Part shown: piece by piece, positions 8,934-17,998 of the stretch
Layout of the letters: every line of letters starts with the position of its first letter
Position numbering within the stretch: the first letter of the stretch is position 1
Assembly (NCBI GenBank): GCA_043747745.1
Contig: JAYTOP010000065.1
Location: forward strand, 1-64,000
Direction of reading: 5' to 3'
DNA: 64,000 nucleotides
From: SZAS-103 sp043747745
Lineage (GTDB): Bacteria > Pseudomonadota > Gammaproteobacteria > Xanthomonadales > Xanthomonadaceae
Program-made: the position numbers and the translations under genes
The notes under the pieces: model-generated
Databases searched by the model: none
What the model was told of the DNA's origin: nothing
The model's input: the letters and a program-made list of their open reading frames with translations, nothing else

Positions 8934-9722
8934 TCAGGCCGGGGTTATTTCGCCGAACACCAGACTGCAACAGGTTGTAGCACCTTCGGCTTTTTGCAAT
9001 TCGGACAGATCGACTGCGGTGACGTTGATACCAGCGTCCTCCATCCGTTGTTGCGTACGCGGAAAGCAGGCTGGGTACACCACTCCCGGCCCGATGCGCA
9101 GCGCATTCGCGGCATGCGGCTCGCCCGGATCGATCTCGATCAGTCGATAGTCGGCGAAGACATCGCGATCGACCCATTCGGGCTGGATCAGCAAGGTGTC
9201 GTCTGCAACCTGAGTGACTGCCGATTTCAGGTGCAGGCATTCGCGCGTCGGCACGCCTTGCACGGTATAGCCGAACTCCGATACCAGCGCGGCAAGTTGC
9301 GCGATGCCGTCGGCATTGCTGCGCGCCGATTGCCCGACATAAATCCTGCGGCCTACGCGCAGCACATCGCCGCCATCGAGAGTGCCTGGCGATTCGATCG
9401 CGCGCAGCGAACGATGGAGCGCGAGGGCTTCCGCCACAGACGCGCCTTCCGCACGTCGCGATTGAGCACCCGGTCGCGTCATGATCGCGACCTCGTCGAG
9501 CACGACCGCGACATCCTCGACGAACACCGCGTCGGGCAGCGCATCCTGCGCCGGCAGCGACACCACGCGGCAACCGAGCGACTCCAGTGCCTGCCGGTAC
9601 GCATGATGCTGCGCGGCGGCGCGCTCGACATCGATCGCATCGCGATCCACGAACGACAGCTGGCAGTCGGCAAGGCTCGCGCTCACGTCGCGGGTGATGG
9701 CGATCAACGAGGGAACCGACAT
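8934..9722 (-). CDS. Dimethylarginine dimethylaminohydrolase (DDAH)
   Basis: A 262-residue guanidino-modifying enzyme that should hydrolyse N-omega-methylated arginines to citrulline and methylamines. The pentein-fold landmarks are LPDAVFVEDVAVV (E69-D70), GTLDGGDVLRVG, catalytic H164 in CLHLKSAVT, and the nucleophile in GATTCCSLVF (C251, with C252 next to it as in human DDAH1). Arginine deiminase is less likely because the length is short and the TCCS motif is DDAH-type. Its ATG overlaps the stop of the DUF1993 gene by one base (TGATG). Confidence 0.9.
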   Translation of the reverse strand: MSVPSLIAITRDVSASLADCQLSFVDRDAIDVERAAAQHHAYRQALESLGCRVVSLPAQDALPDAVFVEDVAVVLDEVAIMTRPGAQSRRAEGASVAEALALHRSLRAIESPGTLDGGDVLRVGRRIYVGQSARSNADGIAQLAALVSEFGYTVQGVPTRECLHLKSAVTQVADDTLLIQPEWVDRDVFADYRLIEIDPGEPHAANALRIGPGVVYPACFPRTQQRMEDAGINVTAVDLSELQKAEGATTCCSLVFGEITPA

Positions 9723-10231
9723 CAGAACGCGCCCATGTAATCGCGCTTGCCGACCTCGATGCCGTTGTGGCGCAGCAGCGCATATGCGGTGGTGACATGG
9801 AAGAAGAACTGCGGCAGCCCATACGTCAGCAAATAGGCTTGTCCGCTGAATGAGCGCTCGCGCGGCGTGCCTGGACGGGTCACGATCTGGCGCTCTTCGC
9901 TGCCGTCGAAGCGCGATGCGTCGAGGCTGTCGATGAATTCAATCGTCCTTGCGACCAGTGCGCGCAGCTCCTCGAAGGATTGTTCCTTGTCCTCATAGAC
10001 CGGCACATCGGTTTCCGCAAGTCGCGCCGACACGCCCTTGGCGAAATCGCAGGCGATCTGCACCTGCCGCGTGAACGTGAACATGTCGGGAAACAGCCGC
10101 GACTGCAGCAATGCGTTCGGATCGATCTTCTTCTCCGCGACATGCGCTTCGGCCTTGGCGAGGTTGTTGCCCAGTGCGCCAAGCAGTTGCTGGAAAACCG
10201 GAACGGACGCTGCGTACATGCTGATGGTCAT
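9722..10231 (-). CDS. DUF1993 domain protein
   Basis: A 169-residue mostly helical soluble protein of the DUF1993 family, which has a DinB-like four-helix fold and no established function. Visible landmarks are MYAASVPVFQQLLGALGNNL, LFPDMFTFTRQVQIACDFAK and LPQFFFHVTTAYALLRHNG. The start at 10231 removes a short unsupported extension. It is the first gene of a coupled pair with DDAH, so a role linked to methylarginine use is possible but unproven. Confidence 0.85.
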   Translation of the reverse strand: MTISMYAASVPVFQQLLGALGNNLAKAEAHVAEKKIDPNALLQSRLFPDMFTFTRQVQIACDFAKGVSARLAETDVPVYEDKEQSFEELRALVARTIEFIDSLDASRFDGSEERQIVTRPGTPRERSFSGQAYLLTYGLPQFFFHVTTAYALLRHNGIEVGKRDYMGAF

Positions 10232-10370
10232 GGGTGTTCTCTGGTTTGCGGGTGGCACATCCTACCGCGCGCACGTTGCGAATCGTTCGCGATGCACGGC
10301 GAACCGCATGCCTCGCTCATTTCGTGCATGCTGCCAAACACCATACCCAGGTTGCCGGACAGCACCGATA

Positions 10371-11555
10371 TTGGACACTCCCGAATCCACCCTTCTGGTC
10401 GTTCTGCAGGTCGTCAGTTGGGTCCTGACGGCACTGATGTTCGTCGCGACCAAGCAGGCGCGCCATCGCCACGGCGTCGCCTTGTGGGTCGCCTTGTTCA
10501 TGATCCAGGGTCTTTCGCAAACCTTGCGCGTGCTGGTCGGCATCGAATGGGGCCACCAGGCGAGCCTTCCGATCGGCCATCTTGGCGGCCCGCTCGCGTA
10601 TGCGGTGCTCTACATCGGCATCCGCCGGTATCTCGGATTGACGCCGCAAACCGGTTTCGCGTTCCTCGCGTTCCTGTTCGCGATGGCGTTGTCGATCGCA
10701 ACGGTTTCGCAGGGCATGAACTACACCTCGCTGGCGCTGACGGCCTGCTTCACCGCGCTGTTCCAGGCGCTGACCGCCGCCGCGTTCTGGAATGCATGGC
10801 GCAGCGAACGCGGCCTGGTCCGCTTCGGCGCAGCCGCCGTGTTCGCAGCGTCAACAGCGATGTCGCTCGCGCGCGCGGTATCGCTGGTGCCGCCCTGGCA
10901 TGTTGAAGCCAACCTTCTGCCCTCCAATACATTCTGGCTGCTCGCCTTCATCGCATTGAACATCCTGCAGGCTGGCTCACTATTGTTCCTGGTCAACCAA
11001 TCGCTGCTCGACGAGTTGCAGAACATGGCCGACTACGATGCGCTGACCGGCCTGCTCAATCGTCGCGGGCTGGCGCGCCGGATGCAGCGTCAGCGGCCGC
11101 GATCCAACATTGCGGGATCGCCGCGCATGGGCATGCTGTGCATGGACCTCGATCACTTCAAGGCGGTCAACGACACGCATGGACACGGCGCCGGCGACGA
11201 CGTGCTCAAGTGCGTCGGCCAGTTGCTTATGGACAACGCGCGTCAACACGATATAGCGGTACGCCAGGGCGGCGAAGAATTCGGAATGGTCGTCGAAGCC
11301 GCGTCCGAGGAAGAATTGCGCCTGCTCGCAGAACGCCATCGCGCTGAGGTCGAACGCCAGCCCTTCGCGACCCGCGTCGGCCCGATCCCCGTCACGATCA
11401 GCATCGGTGCAGCCTTCGCCGACAACCACACGGAGTCCCTCGACGAACTCAGCGAGCGCGCCGACCAATCGTTGCTGGCAGCCAAGCGCGGTGGTCGCAA
11501 TCGCGTCGTGCTCGCGGTGAGCCCGAGCGCGACCAGTCAGCCATCGGCGATATGA
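10371..11555 (+). CDS. Seven-helix membrane diguanylate cyclase (GGDEF)
   Basis: A roughly 394-residue inner-membrane enzyme. About seven hydrophobic segments fill residues 8-215, and a cytoplasmic GGDEF domain follows from YDALTGLLNRRG to the end. The active-site motif is GGEEF near residue 300, and MDLDHFKAVNDTHGHGAGD provides the metal and substrate residues, so c-di-GMP synthesis is expected. No RxxD inhibitory site is evident before GGEEF. The start is uncertain: I chose TTG at 10371 because it gives a short N terminus before the first helix; ATG 10308 would add 21 residues. No strong ribosome-binding site is seen for either. Confidence 0.88.
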   Translation: MDTPESTLLVVLQVVSWVLTALMFVATKQARHRHGVALWVALFMIQGLSQTLRVLVGIEWGHQASLPIGHLGGPLAYAVLYIGIRRYLGLTPQTGFAFLAFLFAMALSIATVSQGMNYTSLALTACFTALFQALTAAAFWNAWRSERGLVRFGAAAVFAASTAMSLARAVSLVPPWHVEANLLPSNTFWLLAFIALNILQAGSLLFLVNQSLLDELQNMADYDALTGLLNRRGLARRMQRQRPRSNIAGSPRMGMLCMDLDHFKAVNDTHGHGAGDDVLKCVGQLLMDNARQHDIAVRQGGEEFGMVVEAASEEELRLLAERHRAEVERQPFATRVGPIPVTISIGAAFADNHTESLDELSERADQSLLAAKRGGRNRVVLAVSPSATSQPSAI

Positions 11556-11677
11556 AAGCGTACGAACGATCCGCTCGCTGACCGAGCAGTTCAGGGTCGC
11601 GTCAACCGTTTCGCCCGCGTGGCGTTGTCTCGCTCACAAGGTGGCAGCCAAGCCACCGTCCACGAAGGGAGCACACC

Positions 11678-12289
11678 ATGAATTCTCGCAATCATCGTCG
11701 CCTCGCGCTGACCGTCTCGATCACACTGGGTCTCGGCCTCGCATTCAATGCGCAAGCGCAAAGCGCCGGCAGCGAAACCGAGCGCAATGTGGATCAGCAG
11801 CAGCGCATCGAACAGGGCCTGAAATCGGGCGAACTCAACACCCGCGAAGCGTCGAAGCTCGAACGAGGCCAAGCGCGGATCGACCGCACCGAGAAACGCG
11901 ACATGCGCGACGGCACCTTGTCGGACGCCGACAAGGCGCAGATCCAAAAGCAGCAGAATCGTCAAAGCGCAGCGATCTACGGCCAGAAACACGACGCCCA
12001 GACCGGCAATCCGGATTCTGCGAGTTCGCAGCGCATGCAGAACGATGTGCAGCGCAACGTCAACCAGGAACAGCGCATCCATAATGGCGTCGCGAACGGT
12101 TCGCTGACCAATCGCGAAGCCGGCCATCTGGAAGGCCGCGAAGCGCATGTCGATCATGAGGAAGCCCGCGCCGGTCGCGATGGCCACGTTGGCGCAGGTG
12201 AACAGAGACGCATCCAGCGCACCGACAACCGCGACAGTCGCCGCGTCTTTCGCCAAAAGCACGACCGCCAGACGCGCAGCCATCGCTGA
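11678..12289 (+). CDS. Secreted protein with an internal duplication, function unknown
   Basis: A 203-residue protein with a clear signal peptide (LALTVSITLGLGLAFNAQAQ, cleavage near residue 28). The mature part is two tandem copies of about 70 residues. Copy one starts RNVDQQQRIEQGLKSGELNT and copy two starts RNVNQEQRIHNGVANGSLTN; both end in QKHD/RQ. It is charged, glutamine- and arginine-rich and lacks cysteine, suggesting a helical periplasmic protein. I recall related unnamed proteins in proteobacteria and can assign no function. It is followed by a strong terminator. Confidence 0.8.
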   Translation: MNSRNHRRLALTVSITLGLGLAFNAQAQSAGSETERNVDQQQRIEQGLKSGELNTREASKLERGQARIDRTEKRDMRDGTLSDADKAQIQKQQNRQSAAIYGQKHDAQTGNPDSASSQRMQNDVQRNVNQEQRIHNGVANGSLTNREAGHLEGREAHVDHEEARAGRDGHVGAGEQRRIQRTDNRDSRRVFRQKHDRQTRSHR

Positions 12290-12310
12290 ATCTTCGTTTC
12301 ATCGCTGAAG

Positions 12311-12338
12311 AAAAGACCGCCTCCGGGCGGTCGTTTTC
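12311..12338 (+). terminator. Rho-independent terminator
   Basis: The 7-bp GC stem GACCGCC/GGCGGTC with a TCCG loop is followed by TCGTTTTCTG and preceded by AAAA. It lies 26 nt after the duplicated secreted protein gene. Confidence 0.85.
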
Positions 12339-12424
12339 TGTGCGGAATATCCATGCGGCGCGCTTGACGTGCGCGTGGCTGCGCCCAAGACTCCGATCCC
12401 CAGTCGCCGCTCCGGGAAACCGCC

Positions 12425-12838
12425 ATGCCGCAGCTCAATTCCTATCTCTTCTTCAACGGTACCTGCGCCGAAGCGATGCATTTCTATGAAGCCACGCTTG
12501 GTGCCAGGCTCGAATCCATGATGACGCTTGCGCAGACGCCGATGGCCAACCACTCGCAGCCCGACATGGCCGATCGCATCGTGCATGCGCACATGCTCAT
12601 CAATGGCCAGGTCCTGATGGCGTCCGACTGGCTGGCCGAACAACCCTATCCGGGCATGCACGGTTTTTCGCTGTGGCTGGGCTATCCGACCATCGCCGAG
12701 GCGCAACGGATCTTCGATGCGCTGGCCGATGGCGGCGCGATCACGATGCCGTTCCAGAAAACCTTCTGGACCGAAGGATTCGGCATGCTGTCCGACCGCT
12801 ACGGCACGCCGTGGATGGTCGCGGTCGCGCCACAATGA
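12425..12838 (+). CDS. VOC family protein (PhnB/glyoxalase-like)
   Basis: A 137-residue single-domain VOC-fold protein of the PhnB-like group. NSYLFFNGTCAEAMHFYEA at the start and FWTEGFGMLSDRYGTPWMV at the end are typical of this group. PhnB-type proteins often lack full metal ligands and their function is unsettled. The gene precedes a PhnA-like gene on the other strand; both names come from the E. coli phn region, but no phosphonate genes are present here. Confidence 0.88.
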   Translation: MPQLNSYLFFNGTCAEAMHFYEATLGARLESMMTLAQTPMANHSQPDMADRIVHAHMLINGQVLMASDWLAEQPYPGMHGFSLWLGYPTIAEAQRIFDALADGGAITMPFQKTFWTEGFGMLSDRYGTPWMVAVAPQ

Positions 12839-12940
12839 TCGGTGGCTGGATCAACGTGCCCCGCACATCCAGCTCGAAGTGGTCGAAACCGACCTTCGGT
12901 AGTCCCCAGCACAGTCAAATATCCTGCCACCAAGGTGGTA

Positions 12941-13156
12941 TCAAGCCTTCTTCAAGTAACAGGCCTTCAACACCAGCCCCTTGATCTTGTCCGAGTTGCC
13001 TTCGACGTTCTCGTCGTCGTCCTCGACCAGGCGGATGTTCTTGATGATGATGCCGCGCTTGAGCGGGATCGACGAGCCTTTGACCTTCAGGTCCTTGATC
13101 ACCACGACGCTGTCGCCCGCGCTGAGCACGCTGCCGTTGCTGTCCTTCACTGCCAT
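12941..13156 (-). CDS. PhnA/YjdM-type C-terminal domain protein
   Basis: A 71-residue protein equal to the C-terminal domain of YjdM (PhnA): VKDSNGSVLSAGDSVVVIKD, LKVKGSS, IIIKNIRLVEDD and a terminal LKACYLKKA. The N-terminal zinc-ribbon half of full YjdM is missing, so this is the short form. Despite the old name, YjdM has no proven role in phosphonate use. The start at 13156 has GGGAA upstream. Confidence 0.8.
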   Translation of the reverse strand: MAVKDSNGSVLSAGDSVVVIKDLKVKGSSIPLKRGIIIKNIRLVEDDDENVEGNSDKIKGLVLKACYLKKA

Positions 13157-13295
13157 TGCGTTTTCCCGTGTTGGCGCAGCATTCGCAGCTTTCCCAAGCA
13201 TGTTTCTCACCCTGAGCTTGCAGGCGAGGCGAGAGAGGCATGTTGCGCGCGTTCCAGCCGGACGATAGATGGCGGACGCATAGCATGCCGAAAGC

Positions 13296-14261
13296 GTGGC
13301 CTCGGCAACCCCGATTGCCGGGCCATCGCGTTCAGCAAGGCCACTCCGTCAACGGCTGCCCATCACGACGCGCCCGAACCATCTCCTCGGACTGCTGTTC
13401 TGTGTTGCCACCGCCTGCACCTTCGCGACCAGCAACGACTTGCATGTCACCGCGATCCAGCAGATCGGCAACATCAATGCACCGCCCATGGAGCATGGCG
13501 TATCGACCGATCCGCATTTCGATGCGTTCTACGCAGGCATGGTGGAAACACTGCCACCGCAGCGACGCGCTGAGCAGGCGCTGAATCTAGCGGTCAACCG
13601 CTACGCAGGCGCTGCAGAGTATGTGATGTGAAACGTGCAAGGCTGGCGCGGCAAGATCGAATCCGGCGACAGGTTCACCGCGATGGTTTCCGCAGCAATG
13701 AATTCGCCGCGACTGGAAGTGCGGATGGCAGGCATTGAGGTGCAACTCGCGGAGGATGGCGTGGCGAAGACGCCGCAGTCGGTCGAACACCTGATCCAGC
13801 GCCTGCATGAAGATTCGCGCGGCGTGGGTGCGTGGATGCTGTGGCACTTGGGAGCCATCGGCGCGCGCGGGATCGAGCGCGAGCGCATCCTCAGCGTGTT
13901 GAATGCGTACAGCCATTCCGAAGACGAAACGCTGCGTCGCTGGACCGTGGGAGCACTGAGCATGTTCGGCGGCACCAAGGTGATCGAGCCGCTGCTGGCT
14001 GTTGCGGCAAACGACCGCGTGTCAACAATCCGCGAAAGCGCGTTCTGCGGACTCGCGCAATCGGCCACGCTGCAGCTCGCCGAGCGTTACAAAGCGATCC
14101 CCAGCCTGCTCGCCATCGCCAAGGACCCGCGTTGCGACCAGCAGAACATCGATTGGAGTTACCAGGCATTGCGCGAGATCACCGGTATTCGCGACCTGCC
14201 TCAGCAATCGATGCTTTGGCGCGAGCGCTTGCACGGCATGGGCTTGTTGACCCGCAGATAA
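13296..14261 (+). pseudogene. HEAT-repeat protein interrupted by an in-frame TGA
   Basis: One reading frame carries a coherent HEAT-like protein, but TGA at 13629-13631 cuts it. The 5' part has a probable signal peptide (HLLGLLFCVATACTFATS) and ends RYAGAAEYVM. Right after the stop it continues NVQGWRGKIESGDRF and then helical repeats such as LEVRMAGIEVQLAEDG, TLRRWTVGALSMFGG and ALREITGIRDLP. The 3' part could restart at GTG 13635 (208 residues), without a signal peptide. There is no base shift, only the stop. The upstream start is unclear; GTG 13296 is the first candidate. A nonsense mutation is the simplest reading. Confidence 0.7.
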
Positions 14262-14361
14262 TCGAGCGCAAATGGGAGGGTGTCCGCGCACCCGGCGTTG
14301 AGGCCAGCAAATTCCCGGGCATTCCTCTCGCCATCATCCCGAAAACCGAGCAGAACCTCCG

Positions 14362-15921
14362 CTAGCGCGAACGCGTGAAACGCGGCCACAGCAGAAGCAG
14401 GATCGCTGCGAACGCCGGCAGCAGGATCGCCTGCAATTGCAGCGCATCGAGCGGTTTCACGATCGCGGCCAGCGGGCCAGCCTGTTGCACGCCAGCATAT
14501 GACAGTGTCACCAGCAGCAGTTCGAACGGCCTTGGATTGCGGCAAGCTACGCCGATTGACAGCCCTCCCAGCGCGACGCCGATCGCGGTGGCGAGCAGTG
14601 CCAAGGCAGCCGTTGGATCCGTGACTGCGAGACGAACCAGCCCTGGGCCGACCGAGATCACCGCAAGCATCAGCGCGACGCCTGTTCGCGCAACAATCAG
14701 CCGACGCGTCGCGCCCGCCGCGACGAACACCAGCGCGCCCGTTCCGGTGTCGCGTTCGCGCAGAATCGCGCGCGCGAACACATCGACGCTGATCAGCCAC
14801 GCGCCGATCGCGGCGATGCCCACGGCTTCGCGCGTACCAGCGACTTGTGCGATCCCCAGCCCGAGCAGTGCAAGCCACCACCACGCGCGGCGCTGGCGCA
14901 ACACGAGTTTGAATTCGGCGGCCATCACCGTGCCCATCGCGGCGAACTCGAGCGGGCGCAACAAGAGATCCAGCCAGCGCAGCTGCCGGCCTGGATTCGC
15001 ACCGCGTTCGCCGCTCGCGCTGCGCGTGCGGGCTGCTGCCCAGTCCAGCGATGGCGCAAGCGCGACGATGCCCAGCATCGACAGCAGCACCCACACCACG
15101 CGCCCCATCACGTCGATCGGGCGCAGGCTCCAATGCGTCCACGCGAATACGAGCGGCTTGCCGGTGAGCTCGTTCATGCCGATGGTGATGTCGGAGATCT
15201 TGACGCCTGGCGCTGTCCCGGCGAGCTGCGCGCGCAGGTCGCGCATCGCCAGCGACAGGCCGTTCGGATCGCTGATCCATGTATGGCGAGCCCAATCGAC
15301 CTTGTCCGGATCGATGAGGGTGATCGTCGAGACGAGCATGAACATCCAGACGAAGAAAAACAGCACGTTTCCGCCGGTGCGGCGCAGCCACGGCAACAGG
15401 TCGAAAAGCACAGCGAAGAATGCGGTCACTGCCAGCGCAGGCAAGCCGATCACGAAGACCGGCTTGGCCAGTTCGATGAGGTCGATCGTCCGATCTTCAG
15501 CGCGTACCCATTGCGCTACCAGGCCCACCGCGAGTCCAACCAGCATGATCAGGGTGAACACGACCACGTGGCTTGCCCACTTCGCGAGCAGGTAGCCGCT
15601 GCGCGTCATCGGCGTGGCGACCAGCAACTGCCAGACCCGCGTATCGAAATCGCGCACCAGCGTGCCACGCACTAGGTAGAAACCGAACATCGACAGCATC
15701 GTCGCGTACATCAGCGCGAGCACCATGCCGACCCACGCGCTGGAGTAGATGCCGCGTGCGTTTCCCCCGAATCCGACGGTGGTGTAGCCGGCATCCGCCG
15801 GAGGGAAACACCACCATGTCAGGATGCCTACCATGCCGAGCACGACCCAGAAACGCGTCGAGCGGCTGCGTTCGCGCAGGTCGGCGACGAGGATCGCAGC
15901 GAATCGGCGCAGTGCGCCCAT
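14362..15921 (-). CDS. ABC-2 type transporter permease
   Basis: A 519-residue inner-membrane protein with about twelve hydrophobic segments arranged as two halves. Each half opens with a cytosolic stretch (FAAILVADLRERSRSTRFW near the start; AAEFKLVLRQRRAWWWL in the middle), as in fused ABC-2 permeases. ATG 15921 lies one base after the stop of the ATPase gene, so they form an operon. Substrate is unknown; a large lumenal loop sits around residues 230-270. No substrate-binding protein is present, which suggests export. Confidence 0.88.
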   Translation of the reverse strand: MGALRRFAAILVADLRERSRSTRFWVVLGMVGILTWWCFPPADAGYTTVGFGGNARGIYSSAWVGMVLALMYATMLSMFGFYLVRGTLVRDFDTRVWQLLVATPMTRSGYLLAKWASHVVVFTLIMLVGLAVGLVAQWVRAEDRTIDLIELAKPVFVIGLPALAVTAFFAVLFDLLPWLRRTGGNVLFFFVWMFMLVSTITLIDPDKVDWARHTWISDPNGLSLAMRDLRAQLAGTAPGVKISDITIGMNELTGKPLVFAWTHWSLRPIDVMGRVVWVLLSMLGIVALAPSLDWAAARTRSASGERGANPGRQLRWLDLLLRPLEFAAMGTVMAAEFKLVLRQRRAWWWLALLGLGIAQVAGTREAVGIAAIGAWLISVDVFARAILRERDTGTGALVFVAAGATRRLIVARTGVALMLAVISVGPGLVRLAVTDPTAALALLATAIGVALGGLSIGVACRNPRPFELLLVTLSYAGVQQAGPLAAIVKPLDALQLQAILLPAFAAILLLLWPRFTRSR

Positions 15922-15922
15922 G

Positions 15923-16804
15923 TCAACGCGTGCCTTCGCGCGCGACCAGCCAGAGATAGGCGTCTTCGAGATCCGGCGCGCAGGCCTGCGCATCGTCGGA
16001 CGGCGATTTGTCGCCGACGATGCGCAGACGCACGCCATCGGGTCGGCGCAACGAGGTGCTGATCGTGAACTTCGCGCGCGCATCCGCGACGCTCGATTCG
16101 GGCACCAGCCATTCCCAGACGTGGCCTTCGGCTTCCGTGACCAGTGGCTCGGTCGCGCCATGGAACAGCAGCCTGCCCTTCGCCATCACTGCGAGTGCCG
16201 TCGCGCTGGCTTCGACATCCGAGACGATGTGGGTGGACAGGATCACCAGTCGCTGCGCGGCGAGATCGGTGATGAGGTGGCGGAAACGCAGGCGCTCCTC
16301 CGGATCGAGGCCGACCGTCGGTTCATCCACGATCAGCAACTTCGGGTCGTTGAGCAGCGCCTGCGCGATGCCGACGCGCTGGCGCATGCCACCGGAAAAA
16401 TCGCCAAGGCGACGATCGCCAACGTCCGACAATCCGACCAGGCCAACGCATTCGTCGATGCGCGCGTGCGCGACCTTCGACGGCAAGCCTTTGACGGCCG
16501 CGAGATACGCAAGGAATTCGCGCGCGCTCAGCGCCTCGTACACACCGAAATCCTGCGGCAGATAGCCCAACTCGACGCGCAATGCATCCGGTTTTTTCGC
16601 GATGTCCTCGCCGTTCCACAGCACGCGTCCGCTGGTCGGTTTGACCAGTGTCGCAAGGATGCGCATCAACGTTGATTTGCCAGCGCCATTCGGGCCGAGC
16701 AGGCCGAGGATGCCTGGCCCCATTTGCAGGTCGATTCCGGCGACGGCATCGTGGCCGTTCGGATAGCGGTAGCGGACCGATTCGACAGTCAGTTGGCAGG
16801 TCAT
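15923..16804 (-). CDS. ABC transporter ATP-binding protein
   Basis: A 293-residue ATPase partner of the adjacent permease. All motifs are visible: Walker A GPNGAGKST (K43), Q-loop YLPQDFG (Q84), signature FSGGMRQR (137-140), Walker B LLIVDEPTVGLD (D160, E161) and H-loop LSTHI (H192). A C-terminal tail of about 80 residues ends with DLEDAYLWL, common in ABC-2 exporters of the CcmA/NatA class. The start at 16804 has GGGGA closely upstream; the longer in-frame start lacks support. Confidence 0.93.
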   Translation of the reverse strand: MTCQLTVESVRYRYPNGHDAVAGIDLQMGPGILGLLGPNGAGKSTLMRILATLVKPTSGRVLWNGEDIAKKPDALRVELGYLPQDFGVYEALSAREFLAYLAAVKGLPSKVAHARIDECVGLVGLSDVGDRRLGDFSGGMRQRVGIAQALLNDPKLLIVDEPTVGLDPEERLRFRHLITDLAAQRLVILSTHIVSDVEASATALAVMAKGRLLFHGATEPLVTEAEGHVWEWLVPESSVADARAKFTISTSLRRPDGVRLRIVGDKSPSDDAQACAPDLEDAYLWLVAREGTR

Positions 16805-16920
16805 CTCATCCCCATGCGTCGCAAAGACCCGATAATCGGGCGTGGCGTCATGGCATGAGTATGCTGGGTCGTCCGCAGCTTGCCCCGTGCCTTTGGATCG
16901 TGTGACTTTCGTACTATGCG

Positions 16921-17778
16921 TCAATCCTCCAGCGCAGCAGCCTCGCGTCCCTGCTGGCGGATGATCGCTTCCTGGCGCGCGTCCTCGATCGACAACATCA
17001 CCGCGTGCACATCGGCCTTGCGGTTGTCGAACTTGAAATTGCCGGTCAACACCGTGTCTGACTTCAACTCACCCTTCTTGTACAGCGCCCACATCTCTTC
17101 ACCGAAATGCGTGTTGGCAAGCTCGGGTGCGAAGCGGGCAAGGCTGTCGCGCAGGTTGTGCACGTCGCGCAGCAGCATCGCGCGCGCGGCGTTGTTGCCG
17201 GCGGCGCTGACGACCTGCGGGAAATCGATGATGACTGGGCCTTCCTCCGCGACCAGCACGTTGTATTCGGACAGGTCGCCATGGATCAATCCGATGCTGA
17301 GCATGCGCACGACATCGGCGATCAGGTCGTGGTGGTACCAGCGCGCAAGTTCGGGGATGAGATCTACTTCGCCGAGGCGCGGCGCGCTATGCCCATGCTC
17401 GTCGACGACCAGGTCCATCAGCAACACGCCATGAAAATATCCGTGCGGCTTCGGCACGCGCACGCCGGCTTCCATCAGCCGATACAGCGCATCCACCTCG
17501 GTGTTCTTCCACGCGGTTTCCTGCTCCTTGCGACCAAACTTGCTGGCCTTGCCGATCGCACGCGCCTGCCGGCTGCCGCGCACCTTGCGGCCTTCCTGGT
17601 ACTGCACGCGCGCCTGGAAGCTGCGCTGCGCCATGTCCTTGTAAACCTTCGCGCACAGCACGTCATCGCCCGCGCGCACGACATAGACCGACGCTTCCTT
17701 GCCGCTCTTGAGCGGCCGCATGACCTCGTCGATCACGCCATCGTCGATCAAGGGCTGCAAGCCCCTGGGAGTTTTCAT
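16921..17778 (-). CDS. RIO-type serine protein kinase
   Basis: A 285-residue atypical protein kinase of the RIO1 type. GKEASVYVV replaces the normal glycine loop, K44 in LCAKVYK anchors ATP, and the catalytic loop IHGDLSEYN (D168, N173) and metal motif IIDFPQ (D185) are intact. RIO kinases act in rRNA maturation in archaea and eukaryotes; the bacterial role is unknown. FKFDNRKADVHAVMLSIEDA closes the protein. It appears monocistronic and is divergent from the PAS-GGDEF gene. Confidence 0.9.
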   Translation of the reverse strand: MKTPRGLQPLIDDGVIDEVMRPLKSGKEASVYVVRAGDDVLCAKVYKDMAQRSFQARVQYQEGRKVRGSRQARAIGKASKFGRKEQETAWKNTEVDALYRLMEAGVRVPKPHGYFHGVLLMDLVVDEHGHSAPRLGEVDLIPELARWYHHDLIADVVRMLSIGLIHGDLSEYNVLVAEEGPVIIDFPQVVSAAGNNAARAMLLRDVHNLRDSLARFAPELANTHFGEEMWALYKKGELKSDTVLTGNFKFDNRKADVHAVMLSIEDARQEAIIRQQGREAAALED

Positions 17779-17998
17779 GGGACGGATTTCATCGGACGCA
17801 TGTCATCGAAGCGGGAAGCAGCCTGTGTGCAAGAACCGCCATTATCGTCGATTGGCGACTGCAGCACCTTGGTGCGCGTTCCGGCGCGCCTCCGCACACT
17901 CCGGCGAGAGGGCAATCCGGGCTAAAATGCGCATGGCGGCTAGCGAAAGGTTCGGTTACTGCCTTTCAAAATAGAAACCCAGGCCGCCCTGGATCGAC

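Noticed and set aside
8292..9740. 482-residue plus-strand frame
   Set aside because: Shadow of msrB and the DDAH gene on the other strand; composition is a low-complexity mirror of GC-rich codons.
12425..13156. Phosphonate utilisation locus
   Set aside because: PhnB-like VOC and YjdM/PhnA-like proteins are not phosphonate enzymes and no C-P lyase genes are present.
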